Shown in pieces: positions 1 to 8,461 of a DNA stretch of 64,000 nt. The stretch covers positions 1-64,000 of the forward strand of contig NZ_BAZR01000025.1 of assembly GCF_001315105.1 (NCBI RefSeq). The letters are read 5' to 3'. The notes under the pieces were generated by a model, which did not search any database, had not been told where the DNA came from, and saw nothing but the letters and a program-made list of their open reading frames with translations. Every line of letters starts with the position of its first letter. The first letter of the stretch is position 1. A program made the position numbers and the translations under genes. The stretch comes from Paenibacillus sp. JCM 10914. GTDB lineage: Bacteria; Bacillota; Bacilli; Paenibacillales; Paenibacillaceae.

Positions 1-36
1 GGGAATCAATCTCTGTAACTGCATACAAGTTATGAT

Positions 37-128
37 GGAGAGATACCCAAGTGGCTATAAGGGGACCCTCTGCTAAGGGGTTAGACTGCGTAAGCGGTGC
101 GAGGGTTCGAATCCCTCTCTCTCCGCCA
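37..128 (+). tRNA. tRNA-Ser (GCT)
   Basis: Cloverleaf with a perfect 7-bp acceptor stem, a long class II variable arm, anticodon GCT, discriminator G and an encoded CCA. It is the first of eight closely spaced tRNA genes. The 36 bases before it hold no recognisable feature. Confidence 0.95.
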
Positions 129-160
129 TTTATATTAACTTGAATGCAATAGGTTTATAT

Positions 161-237
161 GGCGGTGTAGCTCAGCTGGCTAGAGCGTACGGTTCATACC
201 CGTGAGGTCGGGGGTTCGATCCCCTCCGCCGCTACCA
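161..237 (+). tRNA. tRNA-Met (CAT), elongator type
   Basis: 77-nt cloverleaf with anticodon CAT and encoded CCA. The acceptor stem is closed by a G-U pair and lacks the unpaired C1 expected of an initiator tRNA, so I call it elongator Met. An Ile2 tRNA with a lysidine-modified CAT anticodon is the alternative. Confidence 0.88.
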
Positions 238-246
238 TACATACCT

Positions 247-320
247 GGAGCTTAGCTCAGCTGGGAGAGCATCTGCCTTACAAGCAGAGGGTCGGGGTTC
301 GAACCCCTCAGCCTCCACCA
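247..320 (+). tRNA. tRNA-Val (TAC), two bases short
   Basis: Anticodon TAC and encoded CCA, but only 74 nt long. The 5' acceptor strand GGAGCTT mismatches its partner unless one G is added (GGAGGCT pairs perfectly). The T stem has four G residues where five are needed. Both defects are losses of one G from a G run, matching the deletion pattern seen in protein genes of this window, so the gene is probably normal in the organism. Confidence 0.85.
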
Positions 321-344
321 TATTCATTTTCTTACCTTACACGC

Positions 345-420
<76 letters not shown>

Positions 421-437
421 TTTTTACTTAATAATGC

Positions 438-514
438 GGAACTGTGGTGTAGAGGCCTAACATGCCTGCCTGTCACGCAGGAGATCGCGGGTTCGAATCC
501 CGTCAGTTCCGCCA
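438..514 (+). tRNA. tRNA-Asp (GTC)
   Basis: 77-nt cloverleaf, anticodon GTC, acceptor GGAACTG paired with CAGTTCC, discriminator G as expected for tRNA-Asp, encoded CCA. Confidence 0.95.
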
Positions 515-556
515 TTATTTCTTATTGGAATAAAAGTGATTGGTTTTCCACAGATT

Positions 557-592
557 AAAGTGGGAAGTGTTACACTCCGCACTTTATTTTTA
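557..592 (+). terminator. possible imperfect hairpin between tRNA genes
   Basis: AAAGTG and CACTTT arms enclose an inner AGTG/CACT pair and are followed by ATTTTTAT. Two mismatches interrupt the stem. It lies in the only longer gap of the tRNA cluster (515-606) and may separate two transcripts. The evidence is weak. Confidence 0.35.
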
Positions 593-606
593 TGTTAATT
601 ACATAA

Positions 607-679
<73 letters not shown>

Positions 680-691
680 CCTTTATATTCT

Positions 692-777
692 GGAGGATTA
701 GCGAAGTGGCCAAACGCAGCAGACTGTAAATCTGTTCTCGTCCGAGTTCGGTGGTTCGAATCCATCATCCTCCACCA
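692..777 (+). tRNA. tRNA-Tyr (GTA)
   Basis: 86-nt class II cloverleaf with a long variable arm, anticodon GTA and encoded CCA. Confidence 0.95.
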
Positions 778-784
778 GTTGTAA

Positions 785-857
785 GAGCCATTAGCTCAGT
801 TGGTAGAGCACCTGACTTTTAATCAGGGTGTCGAAGGTTCGAGTCCTTCATGGCTCA
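785..857 (+). tRNA. tRNA-Lys (TTT)
   Basis: Anticodon TTT, acceptor GAGCCAT paired with ATGGCTC, discriminator A. CCA is not encoded (TCC follows). It is the last tRNA before the terminator. Confidence 0.95.
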
Positions 858-865
858 TCCGATAA

Positions 866-900
866 AGTCGTCAACGATGTTGACGGCTTTTTTGTTTTTT
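866..900 (+). terminator. rho-independent terminator of the tRNA operon
   Basis: A 9-bp stem, AGTCGTCAA with TTGACGGCT (one G-U pair), around a CGATG loop, followed directly by a long T tract. Confidence 0.88.
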
Positions 901-977
901 TACATTCGTGATGAATTATCGATTACAAGGATTGTTATGCTAAAATAAGAAAAAACGATAAAGTGGTGGAGTCATCA

Positions 978-2114
978 ATGGTGGAAATGGAGCAGATCGT
1001 TCAGAAGTTGGAGAGCACCCTTGGCATAACACTCGCGTTAAAAACATTGAATGAGCAGGAACGAGCTGCCCTAGAGATGTCAGGACATCAGCTACCCATG
1101 ATAGCTCCTGGAGCGACCTATAATGAAGTGCCATTAGATGAAATTTGGATTCCGATTAGTAGTGATCGGCCCCAGAAGGTGATTGTCGCTGATCGTAATC
1201 AGCTAACCGATTCGGAAATCAAATTAATTGATTTATGGTTGTCGAGCATTCAAGGCTCTACCCCAAGTACGATGTTCAGAAGCACCGGTAAAGGCGATGA
1301 GGAACGGAGAGCGCAAGCATTAGGCACTTGGATCAAAGAGCGCCTGCAGGCTGGAGAAGTGCTTGCTGAACTGCCAGAAGAGCTGTTGCTAAGATCTAGC
1401 CTGACTGAGACGATGATTCCGTTTCTATTAATTAATGAGAGCGAGCATGCACCCACTCCGAGTTATAAGGCGCTGCATCGATTATTGGACAGTTACTTTG
1501 ACGGGGAGATCGTTCTGGTCCCTTTAATGGAGAAGGAATGGCTTGTGCTTGCAAAGCAAGAGCTTCTGGATGGTATTACAACGGATGATAAAGATGATAC
1601 TCCGGCAGAAGGAGAGCAAGATTTGTTATCTCTGTTCTGTATGGGATTATACGAGCTTATCTCTACCGAGTGGGTAGGGGATTTCCATATATCAGCGATT
1701 CCGGCTGTCAATGCGTTACACACCTTACCCCAAACGGTAAGTATGCTGCAAGAGACGATGACCATCGGCCGTACGTTTCAGATGAAGGAGCATATTCATT
1801 TATCGACCGGGCTGCACCTGGAGCGACTGGTGTTTAGTATACCTGAGTATCAGCGTAATCAATTTTTAAGAGAATATGCGGCAGGGCATACCGATCTGTT
1901 TGAGGATAGTGAAACCTTGTCCACACTGGAGTCCTTCTTTGAACTAGATTGTAATGTGAGTGAGACGGCCAAACATTTATATATTCACCGCAACACTTTG
2001 CTATACCGTCTGGATAAGATCAAACAAGAGACGGGGCTTGATGTTCGAAGCTTCAGTGATGCGGTATTAGTGAAAATAACACTTCTATTGTATAAAGTGA
2101 CGAAAAGGAAGTAG
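978..2114 (+). CDS. PucR/CdaR-type helix-turn-helix transcriptional regulator
   Basis: A predicted cytoplasmic DNA-binding regulator of 378 residues. The last 60 or so residues carry the C-terminal helix-turn-helix typical of PucR/CdaR proteins, with the core VSETAKHLYIHRNTLLYRL. The long N-terminal part is the presumed sensory region and matches no domain I recognise. I chose ATG 978 because GGTGGAG lies about seven bases upstream; a GTG at 963 is in frame but would overlap this ribosome site. The gene stands between the tRNA terminator and a sugar-transporter ATPase gene, so a role in sugar uptake control is possible but only inferred. PucR-family members elsewhere respond to purines, amino acids or sugar acids, so the ligand cannot be named. 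Confidence 0.85.
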   Translation: MVEMEQIVQKLESTLGITLALKTLNEQERAALEMSGHQLPMIAPGATYNEVPLDEIWIPISSDRPQKVIVADRNQLTDSEIKLIDLWLSSIQGSTPSTMFRSTGKGDEERRAQALGTWIKERLQAGEVLAELPEELLLRSSLTETMIPFLLINESEHAPTPSYKALHRLLDSYFDGEIVLVPLMEKEWLVLAKQELLDGITTDDKDDTPAEGEQDLLSLFCMGLYELISTEWVGDFHISAIPAVNALHTLPQTVSMLQETMTIGRTFQMKEHIHLSTGLHLERLVFSIPEYQRNQFLREYAAGHTDLFEDSETLSTLESFFELDCNVSETAKHLYIHRNTLLYRLDKIKQETGLDVRSFSDAVLVKITLLLYKVTKRK

Positions 2115-2169
2115 GTTTTTTGTGCAGATTGTGTATAGCAAGTCAGATGCCCATAGGGTAAGATAAGAC

Positions 2170-2175
2170 TATAAT
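2170..2175 (+). promoter_or_regulatory. possible -10 box of the sugar-ABC ATPase gene
   Basis: A perfect TATAAT lies 49 bp before the start codon. No good -35 hexamer is present at 16-18 bp, so the promoter call is tentative. Confidence 0.4.
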
Positions 2176-2218
2176 TTGTATTCGATTTCATAACATACCT
2201 ATGAGGGGGCAAATGCAC

Positions 2219-3343
2219 ATGGCTGGTGTACGCTTAGAGCATATTTACAAGAAGTATGCAGGTGCGGATAAAGCAACTGTAATTGACGTTAATCTGGATA
2301 TCAAAGATAAAGAGTTTCTGGTATTGGTAGGTCCTTCCGGTTGCGGTAAGTCTACAACACTTCGTATGATCGCAGGTCTTGAGGAAATTTCCGAAGGTAA
2401 GCTTTACATTGGTGACCGCGTAGTTAACGATGTAGCTCCTAAAGACCGTGACATCGCGATGGTATTCCAATCTTACGCTTTGTATCCACATATGAACGTA
2501 TATCAGAACATGGCATTTGGTTTGAAACTCCGTAAAGTGAAAAAAGACGAAATCGATAAACGTGTACGTGAAGCAGCTAGAATTCTGGATATCGAGCATT
2601 TGCTTGAGCGTAAGCCGAAAGCTCTTTCCGGTGGTCAGCGTCAGCGTGTTGCCTTGGGTCGTGCGATTGTCCGTGATCCACAAGTCTTCTTGATGGATGA
2701 GCCGCTCTCCAACTTGGATGCGAAACTTCGCGGTCAGATGCGTGCTGAGATTACCAAGCTGGTTAAACGTCTTGAAACCACTTGTATCTACGTAACACAT
2801 GACCAGACAGAGGCAATGACGATGGGTGACCGTATCGTTGTTATGCAAGACGGTATCATTCAACAAGCCGATTCCCCAGAACAGCTCTACAATAGTCCAA
2901 ACAACTTGTTCGTTGCTGGTTTTATTGGTTCCCCAACCATGAACTTCATCAACGGCACATTGTCTGAGCAAAATGGCGGCGTGTACTTCACTTCCGAAGG
3001 CTTGAACGTTCAAGTTCCAGGCGGTAAAGCACAACTGTTGAAGAACAAGTCCTTGATCGGTAAGGAAGTAATTATGGGTGTTCGTCCAGAGGACATTCAC
3101 GAAGAGCCAGTATTCCTGGAAGCTTCCCCGAACACGATCTTCAACGCTAAAGTTGACGTAACTGAGAACCTCGGTCACGAAATGCTCTTGTACCTGAGTG
3201 GTCTTGGCACAGATACGGTTATCGGTCGTGTAGATGGACGTTCTACTACACGTGAAGGCGACAACGTGAAGTTGGCGCTCGACATGAACAAAGTTCATAT
3301 CTTTGACAAAGAGTCCGAGTTGAACGTATTGATCGAAGACTAA
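2219..3343 (+). CDS. MsmX/UgpC-type ABC transporter ATPase for carbohydrate importers
   Basis: The 374-residue protein is a cytoplasmic ATPase of the MalK/UgpC/MsmX group, which in Bacillus energises several sugar importers whose operons lack their own ATPase. Visible motifs are Walker A GPSGCGKST (38-46), the signature [14 protein letters not shown] (136-149), Walker B VFLMDEP (156-162) and a C-terminal TOBE-like regulatory part from about residue 240. ATG 2219 is preferred over in-frame ATGs at 2201 and 2213 because GAGGGGG at 2203-2209 then has normal spacing and the protein begins like family members. It stands alone with its own terminator, as expected for a shared ATPase. The permease genes at the right edge of this window also lack an adjacent ATPase and could be clients; that link is inference. 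Confidence 0.9.
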   Translation: MAGVRLEHIYKKYAGADKATVIDVNLDIKDKEFLVLVGPSGCGKSTTLRMIAGLEEISEGKLYIGDRVVNDVAPKDRDIAMVFQSYALYPHMNVYQNMAFGLKLRKVKKDEIDKRVREAARILDIEHLLERKPKALSGGQRQRVALGRAIVRDPQVFLMDEPLSNLDAKLRGQMRAEITKLVKRLETTCIYVTHDQTEAMTMGDRIVVMQDGIIQQADSPEQLYNSPNNLFVAGFIGSPTMNFINGTLSEQNGGVYFTSEGLNVQVPGGKAQLLKNKSLIGKEVIMGVRPEDIHEEPVFLEASPNTIFNAKVDVTENLGHEMLLYLSGLGTDTVIGRVDGRSTTREGDNVKLALDMNKVHIFDKESELNVLIED

Positions 3344-3370
3344 AACCTATAAAGCCTCGGCTTTCTCTTG

Positions 3371-3398
3371 AAAACCGCCCCGTCAAGGGCGGTTTTTT
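3371..3398 (+). terminator. rho-independent terminator after the sugar-ABC ATPase gene
   Basis: AAAACCGCCC and AGGGCGGTTTT arms around a short CGTCA loop, ending in a T run. Confidence 0.93.
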
Positions 3399-3619
3399 GT
3401 AGGAGAAGGGATGGCTGTGACATGGCGCGGCTGAAGTTGGAAGGAAAGAATTGGTGGTTCAGAATTGCATTCATTAGGGATTTTCGATAAGATAAGCACA
3501 AAGCAAGGCATACATAATTCAGGGCTCGCGATGAGCAGACAAGCAATAAATCATCAAAGATGAGCCGTAAGCGGCTCTGTTGTGATGTCAACATACAACA
3601 GAAGAAGAGAGGTAAGACC

Positions 3620-4558
3620 ATGGCCAAGAAAGTGAGAGTGTCCGAACTGGTCCAACACTTCCAATTGGAGGTCATTTCGGGCGGGGAAGGCTTGAAGCGC
3701 CAGATTACAACGGATGATCTGAATCGTCCGGGATTGGAAATGGCCGGTTATTTTGAATACCATCCCCGTGAACGTGTTCAGCTTCTGGGACGTACGGAGC
3801 TTGCCTTTTTCGGAATGCTGAAGCCAGAAGAACGTAAAGAGCGAATGAACAGTTTATGTACGGAAGAGACACCGTGTATCGTCGTTACACGCTCTTTGGA
3901 AGTGCCGGAAGAGTTAATCGAAGTCAGCAATGAGAAGGGGCTGCCCGTGCTTCGCAGCAGCATGGCGACGACCATTCTTACAAGCCGGTTTACGAGTTAT
4001 CTGGAACGTAAATTAGCGCCTACAACGACCATACATGGGGTTCTGTGTGACGTTTATGGTGTAGGTATGCTGATTACGGGCACAAGTGGTATAGGCAAGA
4101 GCGAGACCGCTTTAGAACTTGTGAAGCGTGGCCATCGTCTGATTGCAGATGATGCGGTTGAGATTCGTCAAACGTCTGATTTTCAGCTTCATGGCACAGC
4201 GCCAGAGCTGATCCGCCACTTGCTTGAGATTCGCGGGGTAGGCATTATCAATGTCATGACGTTATTTGGCGCGGGTGCCGTGCGGAATAATAAACGAATC
4301 ACGCTTGTGGTCCGACTGGAAGCTTGGCAGCAGGACAAACAATATGATCGTCTGGGATTGGATGAGGAACGAACACGCATCATTGAGACCGATATTCCTC
4401 TGGTAACGATTCCGGTTCGCCCAGGACGTAACCTTGCCGTTATTATTGAGGTCGCAGCGATGAATTACCGGCTGAAGCAGATGGGGCTGAATGCTGCATT
4501 ACAATTCACGAATAAATTAACGGCAACGATTAATGAAGATATGGACGATCTGGATTAA
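3620..4558 (+). CDS. hprK: HPr kinase/phosphorylase
   Basis: This bifunctional enzyme phosphorylates HPr (and Crh) on Ser46 and reverses the reaction by phosphorolysis, releasing pyrophosphate. It is the sensor of carbon catabolite repression in Firmicutes. The 312-residue product is of normal length. Residues 154-161 (GTSGIGKS) form the P-loop, IADDAVEI (175-182) follows, and the family signature [10 protein letters not shown] is at 203-212. The ATG at 3620 sits six bases after AGAGAGGT. The gene is followed within 16 bp by lgt and then ppaX, the same order as in B. subtilis. An HPr-type substrate protein is encoded at about 38.2 kb in this window. Confidence 0.97.
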   Translation: MAKKVRVSELVQHFQLEVISGGEGLKRQITTDDLNRPGLEMAGYFEYHPRERVQLLGRTELAFFGMLKPEERKERMNSLCTEETPCIVVTRSLEVPEELIEVSNEKGLPVLRSSMATTILTSRFTSYLERKLAPTTTIHGVLCDVYGVGMLITGTSGIGKSETALELVKRGHRLIADDAVEIRQTSDFQLHGTAPELIRHLLEIRGVGIINVMTLFGAGAVRNNKRITLVVRLEAWQQDKQYDRLGLDEERTRIIETDIPLVTIPVRPGRNLAVIIEVAAMNYRLKQMGLNAALQFTNKLTATINEDMDDLD

Positions 4559-4574
4559 TGAGGGGGGCTTATAA

Positions 4575-5693
4575 GTGATACAGACATTGCTCATCGATCC
4601 GGTGGCATTCTCCATCGGCTCGCTGCGTGTTCATTGGTACGGCTTGATTCTGGGTCTTGGTGCCCTAGCAGGTCTTCTGCTGGCTATTCGCGAGGGGAAA
4701 CGCTTCGGCATACCACAGGAGTTCTTCATGGATTTGCTTCTGCTTGGTGTACCTTCGGCCATCATCGGGGCGCGTATTTATTATGTAGCCTTTAAATGGG
4801 AAGACTACAAGGATAATTTCTGGGATGTATTCAAAATATGGGAGGGTGGCATCGCCATCTTTGGTGCCCTGATTGGTGCCATCATCTGTGCATTAATCTA
4901 TGTACGCAGAAAAGGGTACAACTTCTGGCGTATTGCCGATATTTGCGCACCATCCTTGTTGGCTGGACAGATTATCGGTCGCTGGGGCAACTTCGTCAAC
5001 CAGGAGGCATACGGTGGTCCGGTTGAAGAATCGTTCTTACGCGGTATGCATTTACCTGATTTCATTATTAATCAAATGAATGTGCAGGGTGTGCTTCATC
5101 ACCCAACGTTCTTATATGAATCGCTATGGAACTTAGTCGGCATCATTCTGCTGTTTGTTATCCGCAGACAGAAATTCTTGCGGGCAGGCGAACTGTTTAT
5201 CGGCTATTTCATCTGGTACTCGATTGGCCGTTTCTTCATCGAAGCCGTACGGACAGATAGTTTGGCATTCCAAGGCTCTGCCGGTCTAGCCGATTTCATT
5301 AATAATACGTTATGGGCGCCAATGTCCTGGATGGGCTTCGAATTGGGTCATCTCGATCCGGCCTATGGTAATATTCGAATATCGCAGTTATTATCGGTAT
5401 TGTTCGTCATTGCGGGCATCGTGTTGATCATTGTACGTAGAGTAACTGGCCGCGCAAACGTTCGTTATCTGGATCCGATCGTGTCCACCAAGACCGGATC
5501 AGAGCCAACGCCTGAGGCAGATTTGCACACAAAAGCGGCACCCGTGATTAAGAAGGAGCGAAAGTCTCAAGCAGACAAGGTGGAAGAACCAAGCACCAAG
5601 ACTCCGAATAAGGATAATAAGCAAGAGTCGGTATCTTCCCAGTCGGATCAAGCGACAGGAACCCCAGCGGATACGGAGGACAAAAAGGAGTAG
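4575..5693 (+). CDS. lgt: prolipoprotein diacylglyceryl transferase with a hydrophilic C-terminal tail
   Basis: Membrane enzyme that transfers diacylglycerol from phosphatidylglycerol to the lipobox cysteine of prolipoproteins. Several hydrophobic segments span the first 290 residues, and the Lgt signature GRWGNFVNQEAYG lies at 135-147. GTG 4575 follows AGGGGGG by seven bases. At 372 residues the protein is about 100 longer than B. subtilis Lgt. The excess is a polar, Lys/Glu/Ser/Thr-rich tail from about residue 291, likely disordered and cytoplasmic. It is cotranscribed with hprK and ppaX; lipoprotein substrates in this window include PotD. Confidence 0.96.
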   Translation: MIQTLLIDPVAFSIGSLRVHWYGLILGLGALAGLLLAIREGKRFGIPQEFFMDLLLLGVPSAIIGARIYYVAFKWEDYKDNFWDVFKIWEGGIAIFGALIGAIICALIYVRRKGYNFWRIADICAPSLLAGQIIGRWGNFVNQEAYGGPVEESFLRGMHLPDFIINQMNVQGVLHHPTFLYESLWNLVGIILLFVIRRQKFLRAGELFIGYFIWYSIGRFFIEAVRTDSLAFQGSAGLADFINNTLWAPMSWMGFELGHLDPAYGNIRISQLLSVLFVIAGIVLIIVRRVTGRANVRYLDPIVSTKTGSEPTPEADLHTKAAPVIKKERKSQADKVEEPSTKTPNKDNKQESVSSQSDQATGTPADTEDKKE

Positions 5694-5699
5694 TGCAGC

Positions 5700-6346
5700 A
5701 TGATAGAAACCGTATTGTTCGATTTGGACGGAACGATTATTGATACGAATGAGCTGATTATTTCTTCATTCCTACATGTATTTGAGCAGCATACATCAGG
5801 GTCATTGACGAGAGAGCAAATCATCCGCATATGGGAACCACGCTGGAGCAGCAATTGCAGGCTTTCTCAGGAGCGCAGGATGTAAGTGATTTCGTTCGGG
5901 CGTATCGCTCCTTCAATTCATCTCATCATGATGAGATGGTTCGGACATTTCCGCATGTCCATGAGGTAGTGAAACGTCTGCATGATCACGGACTTGTAAT
6001 GGGGATTGTAACCACGAAAATACGCCCGTCCACGATGATGACACTCGAGAAGTACGATCTGGAGCGTTATATGTCTACGGTGATTACAGTGAGCGATGTT
6101 GAGCATCCGAAACCGCATCCCGAGCCTGTACTTTCGGCCGTGGAGCGGCTCGGCGCCAACCTTGAAACGACATTGATGATTGGCGACAGTCCGGTCGATG
6201 TCCAGTCTGCTAAAGCAGCAGGTGTTCAAGCGGCTGCGGTCGCTTGGTCGCTGAAGGGCGAGCAGAAACTCAGGGAGTATGAACCGGACTATATTTTGCA
6301 CGATATGAGAGATCTCTACGCAATCGTAGGACTTCCAGAGGAATAG
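5700..6346 (+). CDS. ppaX: pyrophosphatase PpaX (HAD family), frameshifted in this sequence
   Basis: HAD-superfamily hydrolase that removes pyrophosphate made when HprK dephosphorylates P-Ser-HPr. Motif I is FDLDGT near residue 8, and motif IV appears as GDSPVDV in the second half. The reading frame breaks near 5828: the first frame runs from 5700 and the second from about 5831. Adding one C (CGCAT to CGCCAT) joins them into a 215-residue protein of family length. The start is ATG 5700, six bases after the lgt stop. The position between lgt and a yvoF-like gene matches B. subtilis. I treat the break as a consensus deletion, not gene loss. Confidence 0.92.
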
Positions 6347-6359
6347 GAGTTTTGGCAGG

Positions 6360-6866
6360 ATGGCCAGAAAGTTAGACCGTTACCCTGTAGAAGGGCCCAA
6401 CGCACTGTGGCAAATCTATCAAACGGTAAGTCCGTTTAAAGGCGTTAAGAACTTCATCTTTATCCAGCTTGCGCGTTATTGTCCGATCCTGCCGATGAAG
6501 AACTGGATCTATCGCCGTATGCTTGGGATGAAGGTGGGGCGCCATTCGGCGTTTGGATTGATGGTTATGGTTGATGTTTTTTTTCCGGAGAAGATTACGG
6601 TTGGGGAAAATTCCGTGATCGGATATAACACCACGATTCTCGCTCATGAATATCTGATCAAGGAATATCGTCTTGGGGAGGTCATCATTGGCGAGAACGT
6701 GCTGATTGGCGCAAATTCCACCATTTTGCCAGGTGTAACGATAGGAGACGGGGCTGTTGTTGCTGCGGGGTCTGTTGTACATAAGGATGTGGCGCCGGGC
6801 GTCTTTGTGGGCGGAAATCCACTAAGAGAACTCGGCAGGGCTAAGGCGGAAAGTGAGTCAAATTGA
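6360..6866 (+). CDS. YvoF-like hexapeptide-repeat acyltransferase
   Basis: The 168-residue protein has left-handed beta-helix hexapeptide repeats from about residue 75, for example [15 protein letters not shown] and [16 protein letters not shown], as in O-acetyltransferases of the LacA/NodL/CysE fold. Such enzymes use acetyl-CoA to modify sugars or cell-wall polymers; the substrate here is unknown. It follows ppaX by 13 bp and probably ends the hprK operon, as yvoF does in B. subtilis. The first 60 residues are not hexapeptide-like and hold hydrophobic stretches that may contact the membrane. Confidence 0.85.
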   Translation: MARKLDRYPVEGPNALWQIYQTVSPFKGVKNFIFIQLARYCPILPMKNWIYRRMLGMKVGRHSAFGLMVMVDVFFPEKITVGENSVIGYNTTILAHEYLIKEYRLGEVIIGENVLIGANSTILPGVTIGDGAVVAAGSVVHKDVAPGVFVGGNPLRELGRAKAESESN

Positions 6867-6944
6867 GGCAATATGACATAATCGGTTCTCAATCTACATG
6901 ATTTCATGTAAAATGAGTAGTACAGACAGTTACCAAGGAAAAAC

Positions 6945-6982
6945 AGTCCCCCGGGTTTGATCCGCCTTGAGGGATTTTTTTT
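6945..6982 (+). terminator. possible terminator after the hprK operon
   Basis: AGTCCC pairs with GGGATT (one G-U) across a 22-base loop and is followed by eight T residues. The stem is short, but the T tract and position fit. Confidence 0.45.
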
Positions 6983-7050
6983 GCCCATTTGGGTTTAGGT
7001 TTAAACCGACTGTAAAGATCGTAACGTAACCAAAGGAGGCGACGCCCGCG

Positions 7051-8271
7051 ATGAGTACAACGTTGAACAAGAAGGAACGGCTACCGCATCTCGATATATT
7101 CCGTGCGATGGCTATTCTCGGTGTGCTTCATGTGCATGCCACTTCATTCGCAACCGTAGCGGCCGTTGATTCGAGATTCTACTATATTATTAACTTTTTG
7201 AATATTTTCTTTAAATACGGAACGCCGTCTTTCATCTTTCTGAGCAGTTTCGTGTTGTTCTATAATTATTATGATCGGCCATTGACTAAGGATCTGATCA
7301 AGAACTTCTACAAACGCCGACTTTTGTACATTTTGCTACCTTATCTGCTGTTCTCCATCATCTATTTCTTTGTACGCATGTATCAGAACGGTCTGCTTAA
7401 CAGCTCGTTTAATCTGTGGGAGAAGCTTCCTATATTCTTTGAACGTTTATGGGTGGGACAGAATTATACGCACTTATACTTTGTATTCATCAGCTTACAG
7501 TTCTATATTCTGTTTCCGATCTTCTTGAAGCTATTCAAATCCTCGCGATTTCTGGTGCGGTGGGCCGTACCGATTGGATTCCTGCTCCAGTGGGGATTCA
7601 TTTTATATAACAAATTCGAGTTGCAGTACCAATATAAGGGGAGTTTGGCGATCTCCTATATCGCTTATTATTTCCTCGGCGCCTATTTGGCTATGCATTA
7701 CGATAAGTTTAAAGCTTGGCTAAGCAATAACTGGAAGAAGCAAACGTCGCGTCAAAGAGTGGGCACAGTCGTCCTGTGGGTGGGCTGGCTTGCGATGGCC
7801 CTCTCCCATGTTCAGATTTGGTACAATCAACGACTGCACGGAACAAGTTATAATTCCTTGTTGTATGAGCTGCTGTGGAATATGCACACGATCTTCTCGG
7901 CTCTCGTACTGATGCAGCTGGCTAGCTGGCTGTACCAGAAGAACTGGAAGGTCATTGTAAAACCGCTGACCCGTATCGGTGAACTGTCTTTCGCGATATA
8001 CCTGGTTCACCCATTGTGGTTATTCCTCTACCGGGAGCTAGATCCGAAATTGAATCCTGTCACGGATGATTACTTGATCTGGATCTACGGCGGCATGGTA
8101 TCAGCCTTAATCGTCAGCGCGTTGGTGGTTCAGTTCCTCTTCCGCTGGATTCCAGGATCATGGATGCTGCTGGGCAGTGTTCCGCGTTCTCTGAAGCCTG
8201 CGCCTAAGAAGACATCATCCGATCAGAAGGATACGGTGGCGGGAGACAGCAAAAAGTCGGTAGACTTGTAA
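7051..8271 (+). CDS. membrane acyltransferase, acyltransferase-3 family
   Basis: The 406-residue integral membrane protein shows about ten hydrophobic segments. It begins with the family's N-terminal pattern, LPHLDIFRAMAILGVLHVHA, whose RA and HVHA residues sit in the first helix. Members O-acylate sugars, peptidoglycan or antibiotics at the cell surface; the acceptor cannot be told. AAGGAGG lies about 11 bases before ATG 7051. It stands alone between two terminators, just after a hexapeptide acyltransferase gene. The C-terminal 30 residues are polar and lysine-rich. Confidence 0.87.
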   Translation: MSTTLNKKERLPHLDIFRAMAILGVLHVHATSFATVAAVDSRFYYIINFLNIFFKYGTPSFIFLSSFVLFYNYYDRPLTKDLIKNFYKRRLLYILLPYLLFSIIYFFVRMYQNGLLNSSFNLWEKLPIFFERLWVGQNYTHLYFVFISLQFYILFPIFLKLFKSSRFLVRWAVPIGFLLQWGFILYNKFELQYQYKGSLAISYIAYYFLGAYLAMHYDKFKAWLSNNWKKQTSRQRVGTVVLWVGWLAMALSHVQIWYNQRLHGTSYNSLLYELLWNMHTIFSALVLMQLASWLYQKNWKVIVKPLTRIGELSFAIYLVHPLWLFLYRELDPKLNPVTDDYLIWIYGGMVSALIVSALVVQFLFRWIPGSWMLLGSVPRSLKPAPKKTSSDQKDTVAGDSKKSVDL

Positions 8272-8309
8272 CTCCGTCATAACCTTGTTACCATTTAATA
8301 TAAATCGAT

Positions 8310-8335
8310 AAAGCCGTCCGACAGGACGGCTTTTA
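8310..8335 (+). terminator. rho-independent terminator after the acyltransferase gene
   Basis: AAGCCGTCC and GGACGGCTT arms with a four-base loop, then TTTATT. Confidence 0.93.
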
Positions 8336-8404
8336 TTCACAGTTGCGACCATTGACGATAAGGTTATTTTCATGGTAATATAGCCAATATCCTTTAATTT
8401 ATTA

Positions 8405-8437
8405 GCAAGTTAACACTTTAACTTAGTAAAGTATTAT
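8405..8437 (+). promoter_or_regulatory. his operon promoter with overlapping inverted repeats
   Basis: TTAACA (8410-8415) and TATTAT (8432-8437) are spaced by 16 bp. Two 6-bp inverted repeats overlap them: AAGTTA-N6-TAACTT across the -35 box and ACTTTA-N6-TAAAGT in the spacer. Such a layout suggests a repressor site. No T-box leader or His-codon leader peptide is visible before hisZ. Confidence 0.6.
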
Positions 8438-8461
8438 TATACAAATATGAGGTGTAACGTC

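Noticed and set aside
2234-3298. 354-residue antisense open frame opposite the sugar-ABC ATPase gene
   Set aside because: A shadow of a strongly codon-biased gene; the real strand carries all Walker motifs.
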